Positions 7,261 through 14,197 of a DNA stretch of 14,197 nt are shown piece by piece. The stretch comes from Betaproteobacteria bacterium (lineage in GTDB: Bacteria; Pseudomonadota; Gammaproteobacteria; Burkholderiales; Burkholderiaceae_E). Location: positions 1-14,197 of the forward strand of contig VGHV01000027.1 in NCBI GenBank assembly GCA_016868095.1, read 5' to 3'. Made by a program: the position numbers and the translations under genes. How positions within the stretch are numbered: the first letter of the stretch is position 1; the number at the start of each line of letters is the position of its first letter. Below the pieces are notes generated by a model that made no database searches, was not told the DNA's origin, and saw only the letters and a program-made list of their open reading frames with translations.

Positions 7261-8428
7261 TACCCGTTGCGTTATTAAAGGGCATTTGCCGTGTGATCAC
7301 GACTTGTTGGTAAATTGCCTCTCGCTGGCTGATGACCAGGGTGGGGTCATCGAGGCGTACCTGCTTGCTCGCTTGCGATGCCTGATGGCAGCTTATGCAT
7401 TTAAGTTGTACTAAATTCCAGACTGGTTCGGGTAATGTAACGAGTTTTGGGGCAGGGACTTCCGGCTTGTGCGTGCTCAGCACAACTCCGCCCGCCAGGC
7501 AAAGGCTCGCGACGAACCACGGCCAGGGCTTTTGTTGGCCTTTATGCCTTTGCACAAACCACAAGCGAATGATTGCTCCCGCTGCCATCAGCAAACAAAG
7601 CAAGATCCAAGCATGTTGAGCCTGATAAACACTTGAATAGTGGTTTGACAGCATGGCAAACAACACTGGCAGCGTGAAGTAGGTGTTGTGTACAGAGCGC
7701 TGTTTACCTCGCTTGCCATGCATACTGTCGGGAAGCTTGCCAGCACGCATGGCCTCGATGACTTTGCGTTGGCCGGGTATGATGACCATCAAAACATTGG
7801 CGCTCATGATGCTCGCGAGCATGGCGCCGATGATCAAAAAAGCTGCTCTGCTTGCAAACAATTGACATGCAAGCCAACTGCTAAAGACAATGAAACAAGC
7901 AATCAGCAAGCCCAGTAAACGCTCTTTAAACAATTGCTCGGCAGCATCATTGCCGATCCCCACGAATCGGCAGAGCAAATCGTAGACAAGCCAGCCAACG
8001 ACAAAAAAGGATAAGGCAAGGGTGACTGCAACACCCGTACTCCAAGCTTGAACCCTTGGATCGATCAAATAGGTATTGGCTTGGAATAAATAGATCGCTA
8101 CAAAAAGTGCAAATCCCGAAAGCCAGGTGCTATAGCTTTCCCAGTAAAACCAGTGTAAGCGCTGCGGCAAACCGGCCGGAGCAAGCATGTATTTTTGAGG
8201 GTTGTAAAAGCCGCCACCGTGAACCGCCCAAAGCTCACCATCAACGCCTTTACGCAATAGTTCAGGGTCGAGCGGCTTTTCGAGGTGATTATCGAGCCAG
8301 ACGAAGTAAAATGAAGCGCCAATCCAGGCAATACCAACAACGACATGGAGCGATCGCAACAGCAGTTGTAACCACTCCATCCAAAGGCCTGCGCTGGGAA
8401 CCCAGGCGCTCGAAAAAAATTCGGCCAT
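7190..8428 (-). CDS. puuD: Membrane cytochrome c urate oxidase (urate hydroxylase) PuuD
   Basis: This integral inner-membrane protein (412 residues) oxidises urate to 5-hydroxyisourate and delivers electrons to its own c-type haem rather than making hydrogen peroxide like soluble uricase, as described for PuuD from Agrobacterium. About eight hydrophobic segments are visible (near 20-45, 100-117, 131-153, 170-189, 195-217, 249-262, 272-290 and 303-318). Family segments include HVVVGIAWIGASFYFVWLDN (28-47), an AVHGGGFYNPQKY segment (68-80) and HWFYWESYSTWLSG (92-105). A C-terminal cytochrome c domain has the haem motif CISCH (344-348) and a probable axial Met382 in RQMPFNN. The ATG at 8428 is preferred over one 30 bases upstream because it overlaps the uraH stop as TAATG and has GGGG (8435-8438) six bases before it. 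Its 3' end overlaps xdhC antiparallel by 71 bp. Confidence 0.92.
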   Translation of the reverse strand: MAEFFSSAWVPSAGLWMEWLQLLLRSLHVVVGIAWIGASFYFVWLDNHLEKPLDPELLRKGVDGELWAVHGGGFYNPQKYMLAPAGLPQRLHWFYWESYSTWLSGFALFVAIYLFQANTYLIDPRVQAWSTGVAVTLALSFFVVGWLVYDLLCRFVGIGNDAAEQLFKERLLGLLIACFIVFSSWLACQLFASRAAFLIIGAMLASIMSANVLMVIIPGQRKVIEAMRAGKLPDSMHGKRGKQRSVHNTYFTLPVLFAMLSNHYSSVYQAQHAWILLCLLMAAGAIIRLWFVQRHKGQQKPWPWFVASLCLAGGVVLSTHKPEVPAPKLVTLPEPVWNLVQLKCISCHQASQASKQVRLDDPTLVISQREAIYQQVVITRQMPFNNATGITEDERQLIANWFVESAQPPTKQ

Positions 8429-8844
8429 TAAGAACCCCGATAAGTCGCATAGGACCAAGGTGTTACTAAAAGGGGTACATGGTAGGACTGATTGGGATCG
8501 GTGATGCCAAATTCGATCGGAATTTGATCAAGAAAGCGATACGCCCCATCCTTGCTTGCAGCCACCTGCGCTGCGCCCACTTCGACCCTCGCATCAGTCG
8601 CTTGCCCGAGCTGCTCACGCTGCTTATCGAAGTACTGACCGGCTTCAAAGCGCAGGCAGTAGCGGCCTGCCTGAAGTGATGCACCCTCAAGCAGCGGATG
8701 ATCAACTCGGCCATCCTGATTCGTTATCGCCTCGGTCAAGACTTGCCAGCTTGCATCAGGCTGTTGGCGATAAAGCGTTATGCGCATGCCAGCGGCGGGT
8801 CTGCCGCAACTGGTGTCCAAAACATGTGTACTAAGTTTTCCCAT
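8428..8844 (-). CDS. uraH: 5-Hydroxyisourate hydrolase (transthyretin-like)
   Basis: This 138-residue enzyme hydrolyses 5-hydroxyisourate, the product of PuuD, to OHCU, the substrate of UraD. It is a transthyretin-like homotetramer. The N-terminal motif LSTHVLDTSCGRPAAG (4-19) carries the conserved His7, the internal GRVD segment carries Arg46, and SYHVPLLVTPWSYATYRGS (120-138) carries His122 and ends in the hallmark YRGS. These match the His-Arg-His active site of the family and distinguish it from vertebrate transthyretin. No signal peptide is seen, so the protein is cytosolic. It is the first gene of a two-gene minus-strand unit; its TAA shares one base with the puuD ATG, implying translational coupling. 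The ribosome binding site (AAGG) is weak and lies rather far upstream. It diverges from the uraD-allC fusion across 54 bp. Confidence 0.96.
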   Translation of the reverse strand: MGKLSTHVLDTSCGRPAAGMRITLYRQQPDASWQVLTEAITNQDGRVDHPLLEGASLQAGRYCLRFEAGQYFDKQREQLGQATDARVEVGAAQVAASKDGAYRFLDQIPIEFGITDPNQSYHVPLLVTPWSYATYRGS

Positions 8845-8898
8845 GGATTTTAATTACCTTGGCCAAAGTCACCTCAGAGGGATCTTATACTCCATCTT
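8845..8898. promoter_or_regulatory. Divergent intergenic region between uraH and uraD-allC
   Basis: These 54 bases must carry signals for both directions, or the promoters extend into coding DNA. On the plus strand TATACT (8886-8891) is a good -10 hexamer but no clear -35 lies 16-18 bp upstream (TTGGCC at 8859-8864 is 21 bp away). If used, transcription would start at or within a base or two of the ATG at 8899, giving a near-leaderless mRNA. GAGGGA at about 8876-8882 would then be untranscribed, and it is in any case too far (about 17 bases) to act as a usual ribosome binding site. On the minus strand a TAATTAAAAT stretch close to the uraH ATG is AT-rich and -10-like. TTGGCCAA at 8859-8866 is a perfect 8-bp palindrome in the middle and a candidate operator core. 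Confidence 0.35.
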
Positions 8899-10671
8899 AT
8901 GAATACTTGGATTGATGCACTCAACGCTGCCAGCGAAGCAGATGCGCTTGCGATGCTCGAGGGTCTGTACGAACATAGTCCTTGGGTGGCTCAAGGCAGC
9001 GTGTCGAGGCGACCCTTTCGCAGCCTCGCACATTTAAAGCGCATTTTCGTTGAAGTTGTGCACCAGGCTGGTGAGCAAGCACAGACAGCCTTATTGTTAG
9101 CACATCCCGAGTTGGCGGGAAAGGCTGCCATTGCGAAGGATTTAACGGCGTCATCGCTTGCCGAGCAGACAAGGTCTGGATTGCAGTCCTGCAGTCCAGA
9201 GGAATTTGCAGCGTTCCATGAATTAAATCGGCAGTACCGTGAGCGTTTCGGCTGGCCCTTTATTCTTGCCATTGGTGGCCCGCAAGGGACCGGCCTAAGT
9301 CGTAAGCAAATTCTTGATACTTGGAATCGAAGACTCGGGCATCAGCCTGCTAGCGAGCGAGCCGAGTGTTTGCGGCAAGTCCATCGAATCGCAGAGCTAC
9401 GTTTGCGCGAGCGTAGCAAATCCCACCCAGGCGATGGGAAGCAGGTCATGCAATGGGCTGATGATCTTGCAATTTATAATGATCCTGCTATAGACGCGGG
9501 TGCCGGTTTGCAAGTGCTCTATTTGAGCGATGCACATCAAGCTTGCGCGCACGCGCTCAGCCAATGGATGATTGATTGTGGATTCGATAGCGTTACAAGC
9601 GATGCAGTGGGCAATGTGATCGCAGTTTATGAGGGCGATCGTGGTGAGATTTGCCCTACGCTGCTCACAGGCTCACATTTTGATACGGTGCGTGGTGGCG
9701 GGCGATATGACGGCCGACTCGGCATCTTTCTTGCCATGCAAGCCGTGGCGCGAAAAAAAGCTTTGGGCCAACGCTGGCCCTTCAGGCTTGAGTTGATCGC
9801 CTTTGCCGAAGAGGAAGGGCAACGATTCCCAAGTAATTTTCTCGCTGCCAGTGCACTTGTTGGACAATGGGACGCCAAATGGCTTGATCTGGCTGATCAA
9901 GACGGTGTAAAACTCGCAGATCTTATGAGGCAACGCGGCATGGATCCCGAGGCCTGCAGCAAGATCGGACGTCAGTCCTCCGATGCCTGCGGATTTATTG
10001 AGATTCACATCGAACAGGGGCCGGTCCTTCTTGAAGCTGATTTACCTCTAGGGGTGGTGAGTTCAATCAACGGGTCCTCGCGTTGGTTAATCGAGTTTGT
10101 GGGTACTGCTTCGCACGCGGGCACCACACCCATGGCGCTGCGACAAGACGCCGCTTGCGGCGCTGCAGAATTTGCACTTGCCGTGGAATCTCGCTGTGCA
10201 TCAGAGCCTGGGTTAGTGGGTACGGTGGGTATGCTCGAGGTGCCGCAGGGATCGATCAATGTCATCCCGGGGCGTTGTCGATTTTCACTTGACCTCAGGG
10301 CTCCGCGCGATGAGCAACGCGATTGTGCGCTAAGCGATCTGTTCGAGTCGATCGAGGCGATTTGTGCAAAGCGAGGCCTTCGTTACGAGGCCAAGCAAGT
10401 CACGCTTGCAAGTGCGTCGCCTTCTTCGCCGCACCTGCAGGCTCAGTGGGAGCGTGCCGTCGAACAATGTGGTTTGCCAATTTTTCGATTGCCGAGCGGT
10501 GCGGGGCATGATGCGATGAGGATGGCAGCGCTCTTTCCTCAGGCTATGCTTTTTGTCCGATGTGGTCACGGCGGGATTAGCCACAATCCACTTGAATCGA
10601 TTACCGATGACGATACCCAACTTGCTTTCGATGCGCTTTGGTCGTTTTTAGAAAATTTTTCACATGACTGA
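8899..10671 (+). CDS. uraD: Fused OHCU decarboxylase (UraD) / allantoate amidohydrolase (AllC-type)
   Basis: This 590-residue fusion joins two purine-degradation enzymes. Residues 1-172 are OHCU decarboxylase, which makes (S)-allantoin: YEHSPWVA (24-31), catalytic His69 in HPELAGK, SLAEQTRSGL (86-95), FGWPFILAIGGPQGTGLS (117-134) and HRIAELRL (162-169, with the expected catalytic Arg163). Residues 180-590 are an M20-type allantoate amidohydrolase: GSHFDTV (258-264, His260), GRYDGRLG (268-275, Asp271), AEEEGQRF (303-310), IEIHIEQGP (367-375, His370), SHAGTTPM (405-412), the dimerisation-domain NVIPGRCRFSLDLRAP (454-469), GAGHDAM (534-540) and SHNP (561-564, His562). Metal ligands look complete. 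The reading frame is continuous and the linker (about 173-180) is short. The two steps are not consecutive: allantoinase acts between them and is not encoded here. A related hydrolase specificity, such as N-carbamoyl amino acids, is possible for the second half. The stop overlaps the ABC ATPase start by 8 bp. Confidence 0.92.
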   Translation: MNTWIDALNAASEADALAMLEGLYEHSPWVAQGSVSRRPFRSLAHLKRIFVEVVHQAGEQAQTALLLAHPELAGKAAIAKDLTASSLAEQTRSGLQSCSPEEFAAFHELNRQYRERFGWPFILAIGGPQGTGLSRKQILDTWNRRLGHQPASERAECLRQVHRIAELRLRERSKSHPGDGKQVMQWADDLAIYNDPAIDAGAGLQVLYLSDAHQACAHALSQWMIDCGFDSVTSDAVGNVIAVYEGDRGEICPTLLTGSHFDTVRGGGRYDGRLGIFLAMQAVARKKALGQRWPFRLELIAFAEEEGQRFPSNFLAASALVGQWDAKWLDLADQDGVKLADLMRQRGMDPEACSKIGRQSSDACGFIEIHIEQGPVLLEADLPLGVVSSINGSSRWLIEFVGTASHAGTTPMALRQDAACGAAEFALAVESRCASEPGLVGTVGMLEVPQGSINVIPGRCRFSLDLRAPRDEQRDCALSDLFESIEAICAKRGLRYEAKQVTLASASPSSPHLQAQWERAVEQCGLPIFRLPSGAGHDAMRMAALFPQAMLFVRCGHGGISHNPLESITDDDTQLAFDALWSFLENFSHD

Positions 10672-12223
10672 TGCCTTGCGCCTTTCTCTTAAAGCGATCA
10701 GCAAGTCCTACGGGAATTTGCGTGCTAATGATAAGATCGATCTAGATATAAAGCCAGGCAGCATTCACGCCGTTCTCGGCGAAAACGGCGCGGGTAAATC
10801 GACTTTGATGAAGTTGATTTTCGGTTTACTCCAACCTGATGAAGGGCGTATTTTTCTTGATGGCACGGAGGTGCGTTGGCAAAGTCCTGAGCATGCGCGA
10901 GGGGCAGGCATCGCGATGGTTTTTCAACATTTTGCCCTTTTTGAATCATTAAGTGTTGCAGAAAACGTTTGGCTCGGGATGGACAAGTCATGGTCTTTGG
11001 CAGCTGTTGCTGAGGCACTCAAGGAATTGACGCAGCACTATGGCCTGTCTGTCGATCCCAATGCTTTCGTGCATCGCCTTAGTGTGGGTGAGCGCCAACG
11101 CGTTGAGATAGCTCGAGGCTTGCTTGCAAGGCCAAGGGTCATGATTCTTGATGAGCCAACATCGGTACTTTCGCCCCAAGCCGCACAAGCCTTGTTTGCG
11201 ATGATTCGCACCCTTGCCAAGGAAGGTTGTAGCGTTATATATATTAGTCATAAACTGCACGAAATCCGTGAGCTATGCGATGATTGCACGGTCTTGCGGC
11301 ACGGCAAAGTGACCGGCCAGGTGGATCCTCGTCAATGTAATGATGAACAGCTCAGTGCATTGATGATCGGAAGTGCGCCCGCACCTCTCCTGAGAGCCCC
11401 ACGGGCGCTAAGCAGTCCCATCGTTAGGCTTGATGCGGTATCGGTTCCTGCGCTTGATGAAGCTGGTGAGCGTTTAAACACTGTGAGTCTTGATTTGGCC
11501 CCGGGGGAAGTTCTTGGTATCGCAGGGGTATCGGGCAACGGACAAGGCCTTTTGCTCGATCTGTTGTCGGGCGAGTTAACTAGCGATGCGGCCTTGATGC
11601 GACGCATGAAGGGCCATATCTTCTTTGAAAATCGAGCAATCGAGAGCTTGGGCGTCAGGATGAGACGCCGTTTAGGGATTATGGCGGTCCCTGCAGAGCG
11701 CTTGGGTCGGGCAACCGTGCCAGAACTCAGTCTTGCAGACAACATGTTCTTGGCTGAGTCAAAGCACGCATGGCGGCTTGATCATCAAAGTCTTTATCGG
11801 TCAGCACACGATGTTGTCGATGCCTTTGCAGTAAAAGCCTCAAGCCCCAAGGCGCTTGCGAGTGATTTGTCAGGGGGTAATTTGCAAAAATTCATCATGG
11901 GCAGAGCCCTCGCATTACGGCCCAAGGTGCTTCTTGTAAGCCAGCCTACATGGGGTGTTGATGTTGGGGCAAGTGCTCAGATTCGCCAGCAGCTCTTAGC
12001 CCTACGAGATTCGGGCGCAGCGATTTTGGTCATCTCTGAGGAACTCGATGAACTGTTTCAAATTGCAGACCGCATCCACGTCATGTACGCGGGGTACTTG
12101 TCAGCGCCTGTAAAGCGTGCAGACGCGACCGTTGAGCTTATCGGTCAATGGATGGGCGGTTCCTGGCTATCGCACGAGCACGCAGCCCAAGCTGAGTCAG
12201 CTAGGCTTCAATACGAAGGTTAG
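10664..12223 (+). CDS. ABC transporter ATP-binding protein, BmpA-type nucleoside/purine importer (two fused nucleotide-binding domains)
   Basis: This 519-residue cytoplasmic ATPase should power uptake through the two permeases that follow. It has two nucleotide-binding domains in tandem, like NupO/RbsA-type proteins. Domain 1 is canonical: Walker A GENGAGKST (39-47), Q-loop VFQHFALF (86-93), signature LSVGERQR (139-146), Walker B VMILDEPTS (159-167) and switch His in YISHKLHE (193-200). Domain 2 has a degenerate Walker A (GVSGNGQ, 288-294, no Lys-Ser/Thr), a good signature LSGGNLQ (402-408), and a Walker B with Gln427 in place of Glu (LLVSQPTWGVD); such asymmetry is usual in this family. The segment AVPAERLGRATVP (341-353) corresponds to the family's PEDR-like motif. 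The start lies within the end of the uraD-allC fusion (ATGACTGA, 8-bp overlap) without a strong ribosome binding site, so the importer is translationally coupled to the catabolic enzyme. Substrate is inferred from context. Confidence 0.9.
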   Translation: MTDALRLSLKAISKSYGNLRANDKIDLDIKPGSIHAVLGENGAGKSTLMKLIFGLLQPDEGRIFLDGTEVRWQSPEHARGAGIAMVFQHFALFESLSVAENVWLGMDKSWSLAAVAEALKELTQHYGLSVDPNAFVHRLSVGERQRVEIARGLLARPRVMILDEPTSVLSPQAAQALFAMIRTLAKEGCSVIYISHKLHEIRELCDDCTVLRHGKVTGQVDPRQCNDEQLSALMIGSAPAPLLRAPRALSSPIVRLDAVSVPALDEAGERLNTVSLDLAPGEVLGIAGVSGNGQGLLLDLLSGELTSDAALMRRMKGHIFFENRAIESLGVRMRRRLGIMAVPAERLGRATVPELSLADNMFLAESKHAWRLDHQSLYRSAHDVVDAFAVKASSPKALASDLSGGNLQKFIMGRALALRPKVLLVSQPTWGVDVGASAQIRQQLLALRDSGAAILVISEELDELFQIADRIHVMYAGYLSAPVKRADATVELIGQWMGGSWLSHEHAAQAESARLQYEG

Positions 12224-12252
12224 CAGGGCTTGCGACGCATGGTTCTTTATTC

Positions 12253-13350
12253 ATGATCGTTCTTGAAAAAAGGCAACACCCAAGTCTTTGGATGGGCTAT
12301 CTATCGCCCCTCTTGTCGATTGTACTAACTTTTGTAGTCGCAGCAATGGTTGTGAGTGCAATGGGGAAGGACCCCTTGAGGGTGCTTTCGCTATTCACAC
12401 TAGAGCCTCTGAATGGGAAGCGCGCCATCGGCGAGGTGATGCTCAAAGCGACTCCACTCATTCTTTGTAGCCTTGGTTTGGCCTTTTGCTTCCGCTCAAA
12501 TGTATGGAATATCGGCGCAGAAGGGCAGTTCTTACTCGGCGCGATCGGGGCAGGGGGCATGGCGATGTGGCTCACCGAGACGGGCCTGACTGAGCCAGGA
12601 TGGTTATGGGTTACGCAGGCATTATTACTTGGTGCACTTGCTGGTGCGGCATGGGCCGCCATCACGGCCTGGCTTCGCGATCGGGCTCATGCCAATGAGA
12701 TTCTGGTCAGTCTCATGCTTGTTTATGTGGCCAACCTTTTGCTTAGCTACCTGGTTTTTGGGCCTTGGAAGGACCCTAAAGGCTGGAATTTCCCTCAGAC
12801 CTTGCGATTTGCAGACAGTTTGAGCATCGGAAGGCTTGGTGCTGGGATGCGTGTGCATTGGGGCTTTGTCGTTGCCCTGATTAGTGCCGGCGCTATGGTA
12901 TGGCTTATGTATTTCACAGCACTAGGCGCTCGCCTGAGGGTGGGTGGGCTTGCACCCGGTGCTGCGCGATTTGCTGGATTTTCATCACGTGAATCGCTTT
13001 GGACCGTCTTGCTTTGCTCGGGGGCATTTGCAGGGTTGGCTGGTGCCATGGAAGTCCTCGGACCGATGGGCCAACTCACACCTCATGTTTCAACCGGTTA
13101 TGGCTTTACAGCGATCATCGTCGCTTTTGTTGCTCGTCTGCATCCGCTCGCCTGCGTACTGGCAAGTTTTTTGCTTTCTATCATGATGATAGGCGGCGAG
13201 TTGGCGCAGTCGCGGGTAGGATTGCCGGCCTCGGTATCGAGTATGTTTCAAGGCGTTCTGCTCATGATGTTATTAACTTTTGATAGCTTGATCCAATACA
13301 GGATTAAGTGGCGTGGGCGACCCTCCAAGGAATTAGCAAAGCATGCATGA
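12253..13350 (+). CDS. ABC transporter permease, first subunit (nucleoside/purine type)
   Basis: This inner-membrane permease of 365 residues belongs to the branched-chain/ribose/nucleoside permease family, most like the larger permease of the BmpA-type nucleoside importers (NupP-like). Strongly hydrophobic segments are seen near 17-36, 66-80, 91-107, 119-140, 150-170, 202-222, 248-268, 284-312 and 330-345. The conserved NVWNIGAEGQFLLGAIGAGG segment (83-102) is the family hallmark, and a matching NLGAEG appears in the second permease. A basic cytoplasmic loop RDRAHANEILVSLML (142-156) probably contacts the ATPase. The gene starts 29 bp after the ATPase stop; no strong ribosome binding site is present. 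An out-of-frame ATG at 12240 opens only five codons. It overlaps the second permease by 8 bp, so the two should form a heterodimeric channel. Guanosine, other nucleosides or free purines are likely cargo, inferred from neighbours. Confidence 0.9.
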   Translation: MIVLEKRQHPSLWMGYLSPLLSIVLTFVVAAMVVSAMGKDPLRVLSLFTLEPLNGKRAIGEVMLKATPLILCSLGLAFCFRSNVWNIGAEGQFLLGAIGAGGMAMWLTETGLTEPGWLWVTQALLLGALAGAAWAAITAWLRDRAHANEILVSLMLVYVANLLLSYLVFGPWKDPKGWNFPQTLRFADSLSIGRLGAGMRVHWGFVVALISAGAMVWLMYFTALGARLRVGGLAPGAARFAGFSSRESLWTVLLCSGAFAGLAGAMEVLGPMGQLTPHVSTGYGFTAIIVAFVARLHPLACVLASFLLSIMMIGGELAQSRVGLPASVSSMFQGVLLMMLLTFDSLIQYRIKWRGRPSKELAKHA

Positions 13351-14197
13351 ACTTGCGCTTTTGATTGCTGCTGGTATCGCCTCGGGTACCCCCTTGTTGC
13401 TTGCAGGTTTGGGCCTTTTGCTCAACGAACGTGCTGGTGTGGTCAACCTTGGTGCAGAGGGATTAATGCTGATTGCGGCCGTTACAGGATTTGGACTTGC
13501 TTTTTATACCGGACAAACTTGGCTGGCGCTCTTGGGTGGTGCAACGGCCGCCGCTTTGTTTTCGGCGCTACTCGGCTGGATGGTGGTCTATCTCAATACA
13601 AATCAGTATGCGAGCGGTCTTGCATTGAGTCTCTTTGGCGCGGGCATCAGCGCTTTTGTTGGCGCCGCCTTGGTCGGAAAAAAGCTTGAGATCAATCAAA
13701 CAGAAGGGTTATCTTTTTTGGCTGATCTGCCCTTCGTGGGGCCTGCCTTGTTTCAACAACATCCTATGGTCTATCTTGCGGTGGCTTTGTGCCTTGGGAT
13801 GGTACTTTTTCTATATCACAGTAAATCGGGCCGCTTGTTGCGTGGCATCGGTGAGTCGCCAGCATCGGCCCATGCACTTGGCTTTCCGGTGCGACGGATT
13901 CGGTGGATTTCAGTCGTGGTGGGTGGTTTTTTCTGTGGACTTGCCGGTGCTTATTTATCGGTTGTCTATGCGCCACTTTGGGTCGAGGGCATGGTTGCGG
14001 GCAGGGGTTGGATTGCTCTTGCGCTTACGGTGTTTGCAACCTGGCGGCCTTGGCGCGTACTCATTGGTGCTTACCTTTTTGGCAGTGTGACCATGTTGCA
14101 GTTACATTTGCAAGCCATTGGGATTGAGATTCCCACACAATTCATGTCGATGCTGCCTTACCTCGCAACGATTTTTGTGCTGGCGATGATTTCTCGT
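13343..14197 (+). CDS. ABC transporter permease, second subunit (nucleoside/purine type), 3' end beyond the window
   Basis: An open frame of 285 codons begins at ATG 13343 and runs to the last base without a stop, so the gene is cut by the window edge. By family length probably a few tens of residues are missing. The start overlaps the first permease stop (ATGCATGA, 8 bp), with AAGGA at 13327-13331 about 11 bases upstream; the other ATG, at 13347, is closed after five codons. The protein begins MHELALLIAAGIASGTPLLL, then carries the hallmark NERAGVVNLGAEGLMLIAAV (30-49), and is hydrophobic throughout. A basic cytoplasmic loop (about 156-195) contains SKSGRLLRGIGESPASAHAL and PVRRIRW. A conserved GRGWIALALTVFATWRPWR segment follows. 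It is the smaller (NupQ-like) partner of the preceding permease. The substrate-binding lipoprotein expected for such an importer is not in the window. Confidence 0.9.
   Translation, partial: MHELALLIAAGIASGTPLLLAGLGLLLNERAGVVNLGAEGLMLIAAVTGFGLAFYTGQTWLALLGGATAAALFSALLGWMVVYLNTNQYASGLALSLFGAGISAFVGAALVGKKLEINQTEGLSFLADLPFVGPALFQQHPMVYLAVALCLGMVLFLYHSKSGRLLRGIGESPASAHALGFPVRRIRWISVVVGGFFCGLAGAYLSVVYAPLWVEGMVAGRGWIALALTVFATWRPWRVLIGAYLFGSVTMLQLHLQAIGIEIPTQFMSMLPYLATIFVLAMISR

Noticed and set aside
8429..8458. Upstream ATG at 8458 as the puuD start
   Set aside because: It lies inside uraH and adds ten residues; ATG 8428 has a GGGG ribosome binding site and a TAATG coupling to uraH.
11462..12223. 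Second ATPase domain as a decayed, non-functional domain
   Set aside because: The degenerate Walker A and Gln in Walker B are normal for the second domain of this transporter family, and its signature motif is intact.
202..13348. GCATGCAT octamer at 202, 3011 and 13341 as a dispersed regulatory repeat
   Set aside because: Two of the three copies are inside coding sequence (one at the permease overlap), with no shared flanks; chance is sufficient.
1..14197. CRISPR arrays, tRNA or rRNA genes, insertion sequences, phage or toxin-antitoxin genes
   Set aside because: No regularly spaced repeats, tRNA-like folds, transposase motifs or terminal inverted repeats were seen; nearly all of the window is covered by metabolic and transport genes.

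Overview
The window is a purine-catabolism and purine/nucleoside-uptake island from a Gram-negative bacterium, most likely a betaproteobacterium (Burkholderiales). The basis for this is the Tsx-type outer-membrane protein with a C-terminal Phe, the two-subunit XdhA/XdhB xanthine dehydrogenase with XdhC, the membrane cytochrome c urate oxidase PuuD, and a fused OHCU decarboxylase/allantoate amidohydrolase, an architecture I associate from memory with Burkholderiales. The assignment is by recognition only; no search was run.

Layout: bases 1-368 hold no supported gene. A Tsx-like nucleoside channel (369-1238, +) faces guanine deaminase guaD (1285-2601, -) across a GC-rich hairpin. Only 25 bp after the guaD start, xdhA-xdhB-xdhC (2627-7260, +) run the other way as a tightly overlapping operon. 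The 3' end of xdhC overlaps the 3' end of puuD by 71 bp in antiparallel orientation. puuD (7190-8428, -) follows uraH (8428-8844, -) through a TAATG stop/start overlap. A 54-bp divergent gap separates uraH from a long rightward unit: the uraD-allC fusion (8899-10671), a double-domain ABC ATPase (10664-12223), a first permease (12253-13350) and a second permease (13343 to the window edge, cut off).

How the genes work together: Tsx and the BmpA-type ABC importer would bring nucleosides or purines through the outer and inner membranes. GuaD makes xanthine from guanine, and XdhAB (matured by XdhC) makes urate. PuuD oxidises urate to 5-hydroxyisourate and passes electrons to its own c-type haem. 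UraH and the UraD half of the fusion carry this to (S)-allantoin. The AllC half of the fusion acts on allantoate. The allantoinase that links allantoin to allantoate is not in the window, nor is the periplasmic binding lipoprotein of the importer; both may lie downstream.

I see no insertion sequence, CRISPR array, tRNA or rRNA. The enzymes belong to known families. The points of interest are the fusion that skips a pathway step, the gene packing (antiparallel 3' overlap, 25-bp and 54-bp divergent gaps), and a possible near-leaderless start for the fusion gene.
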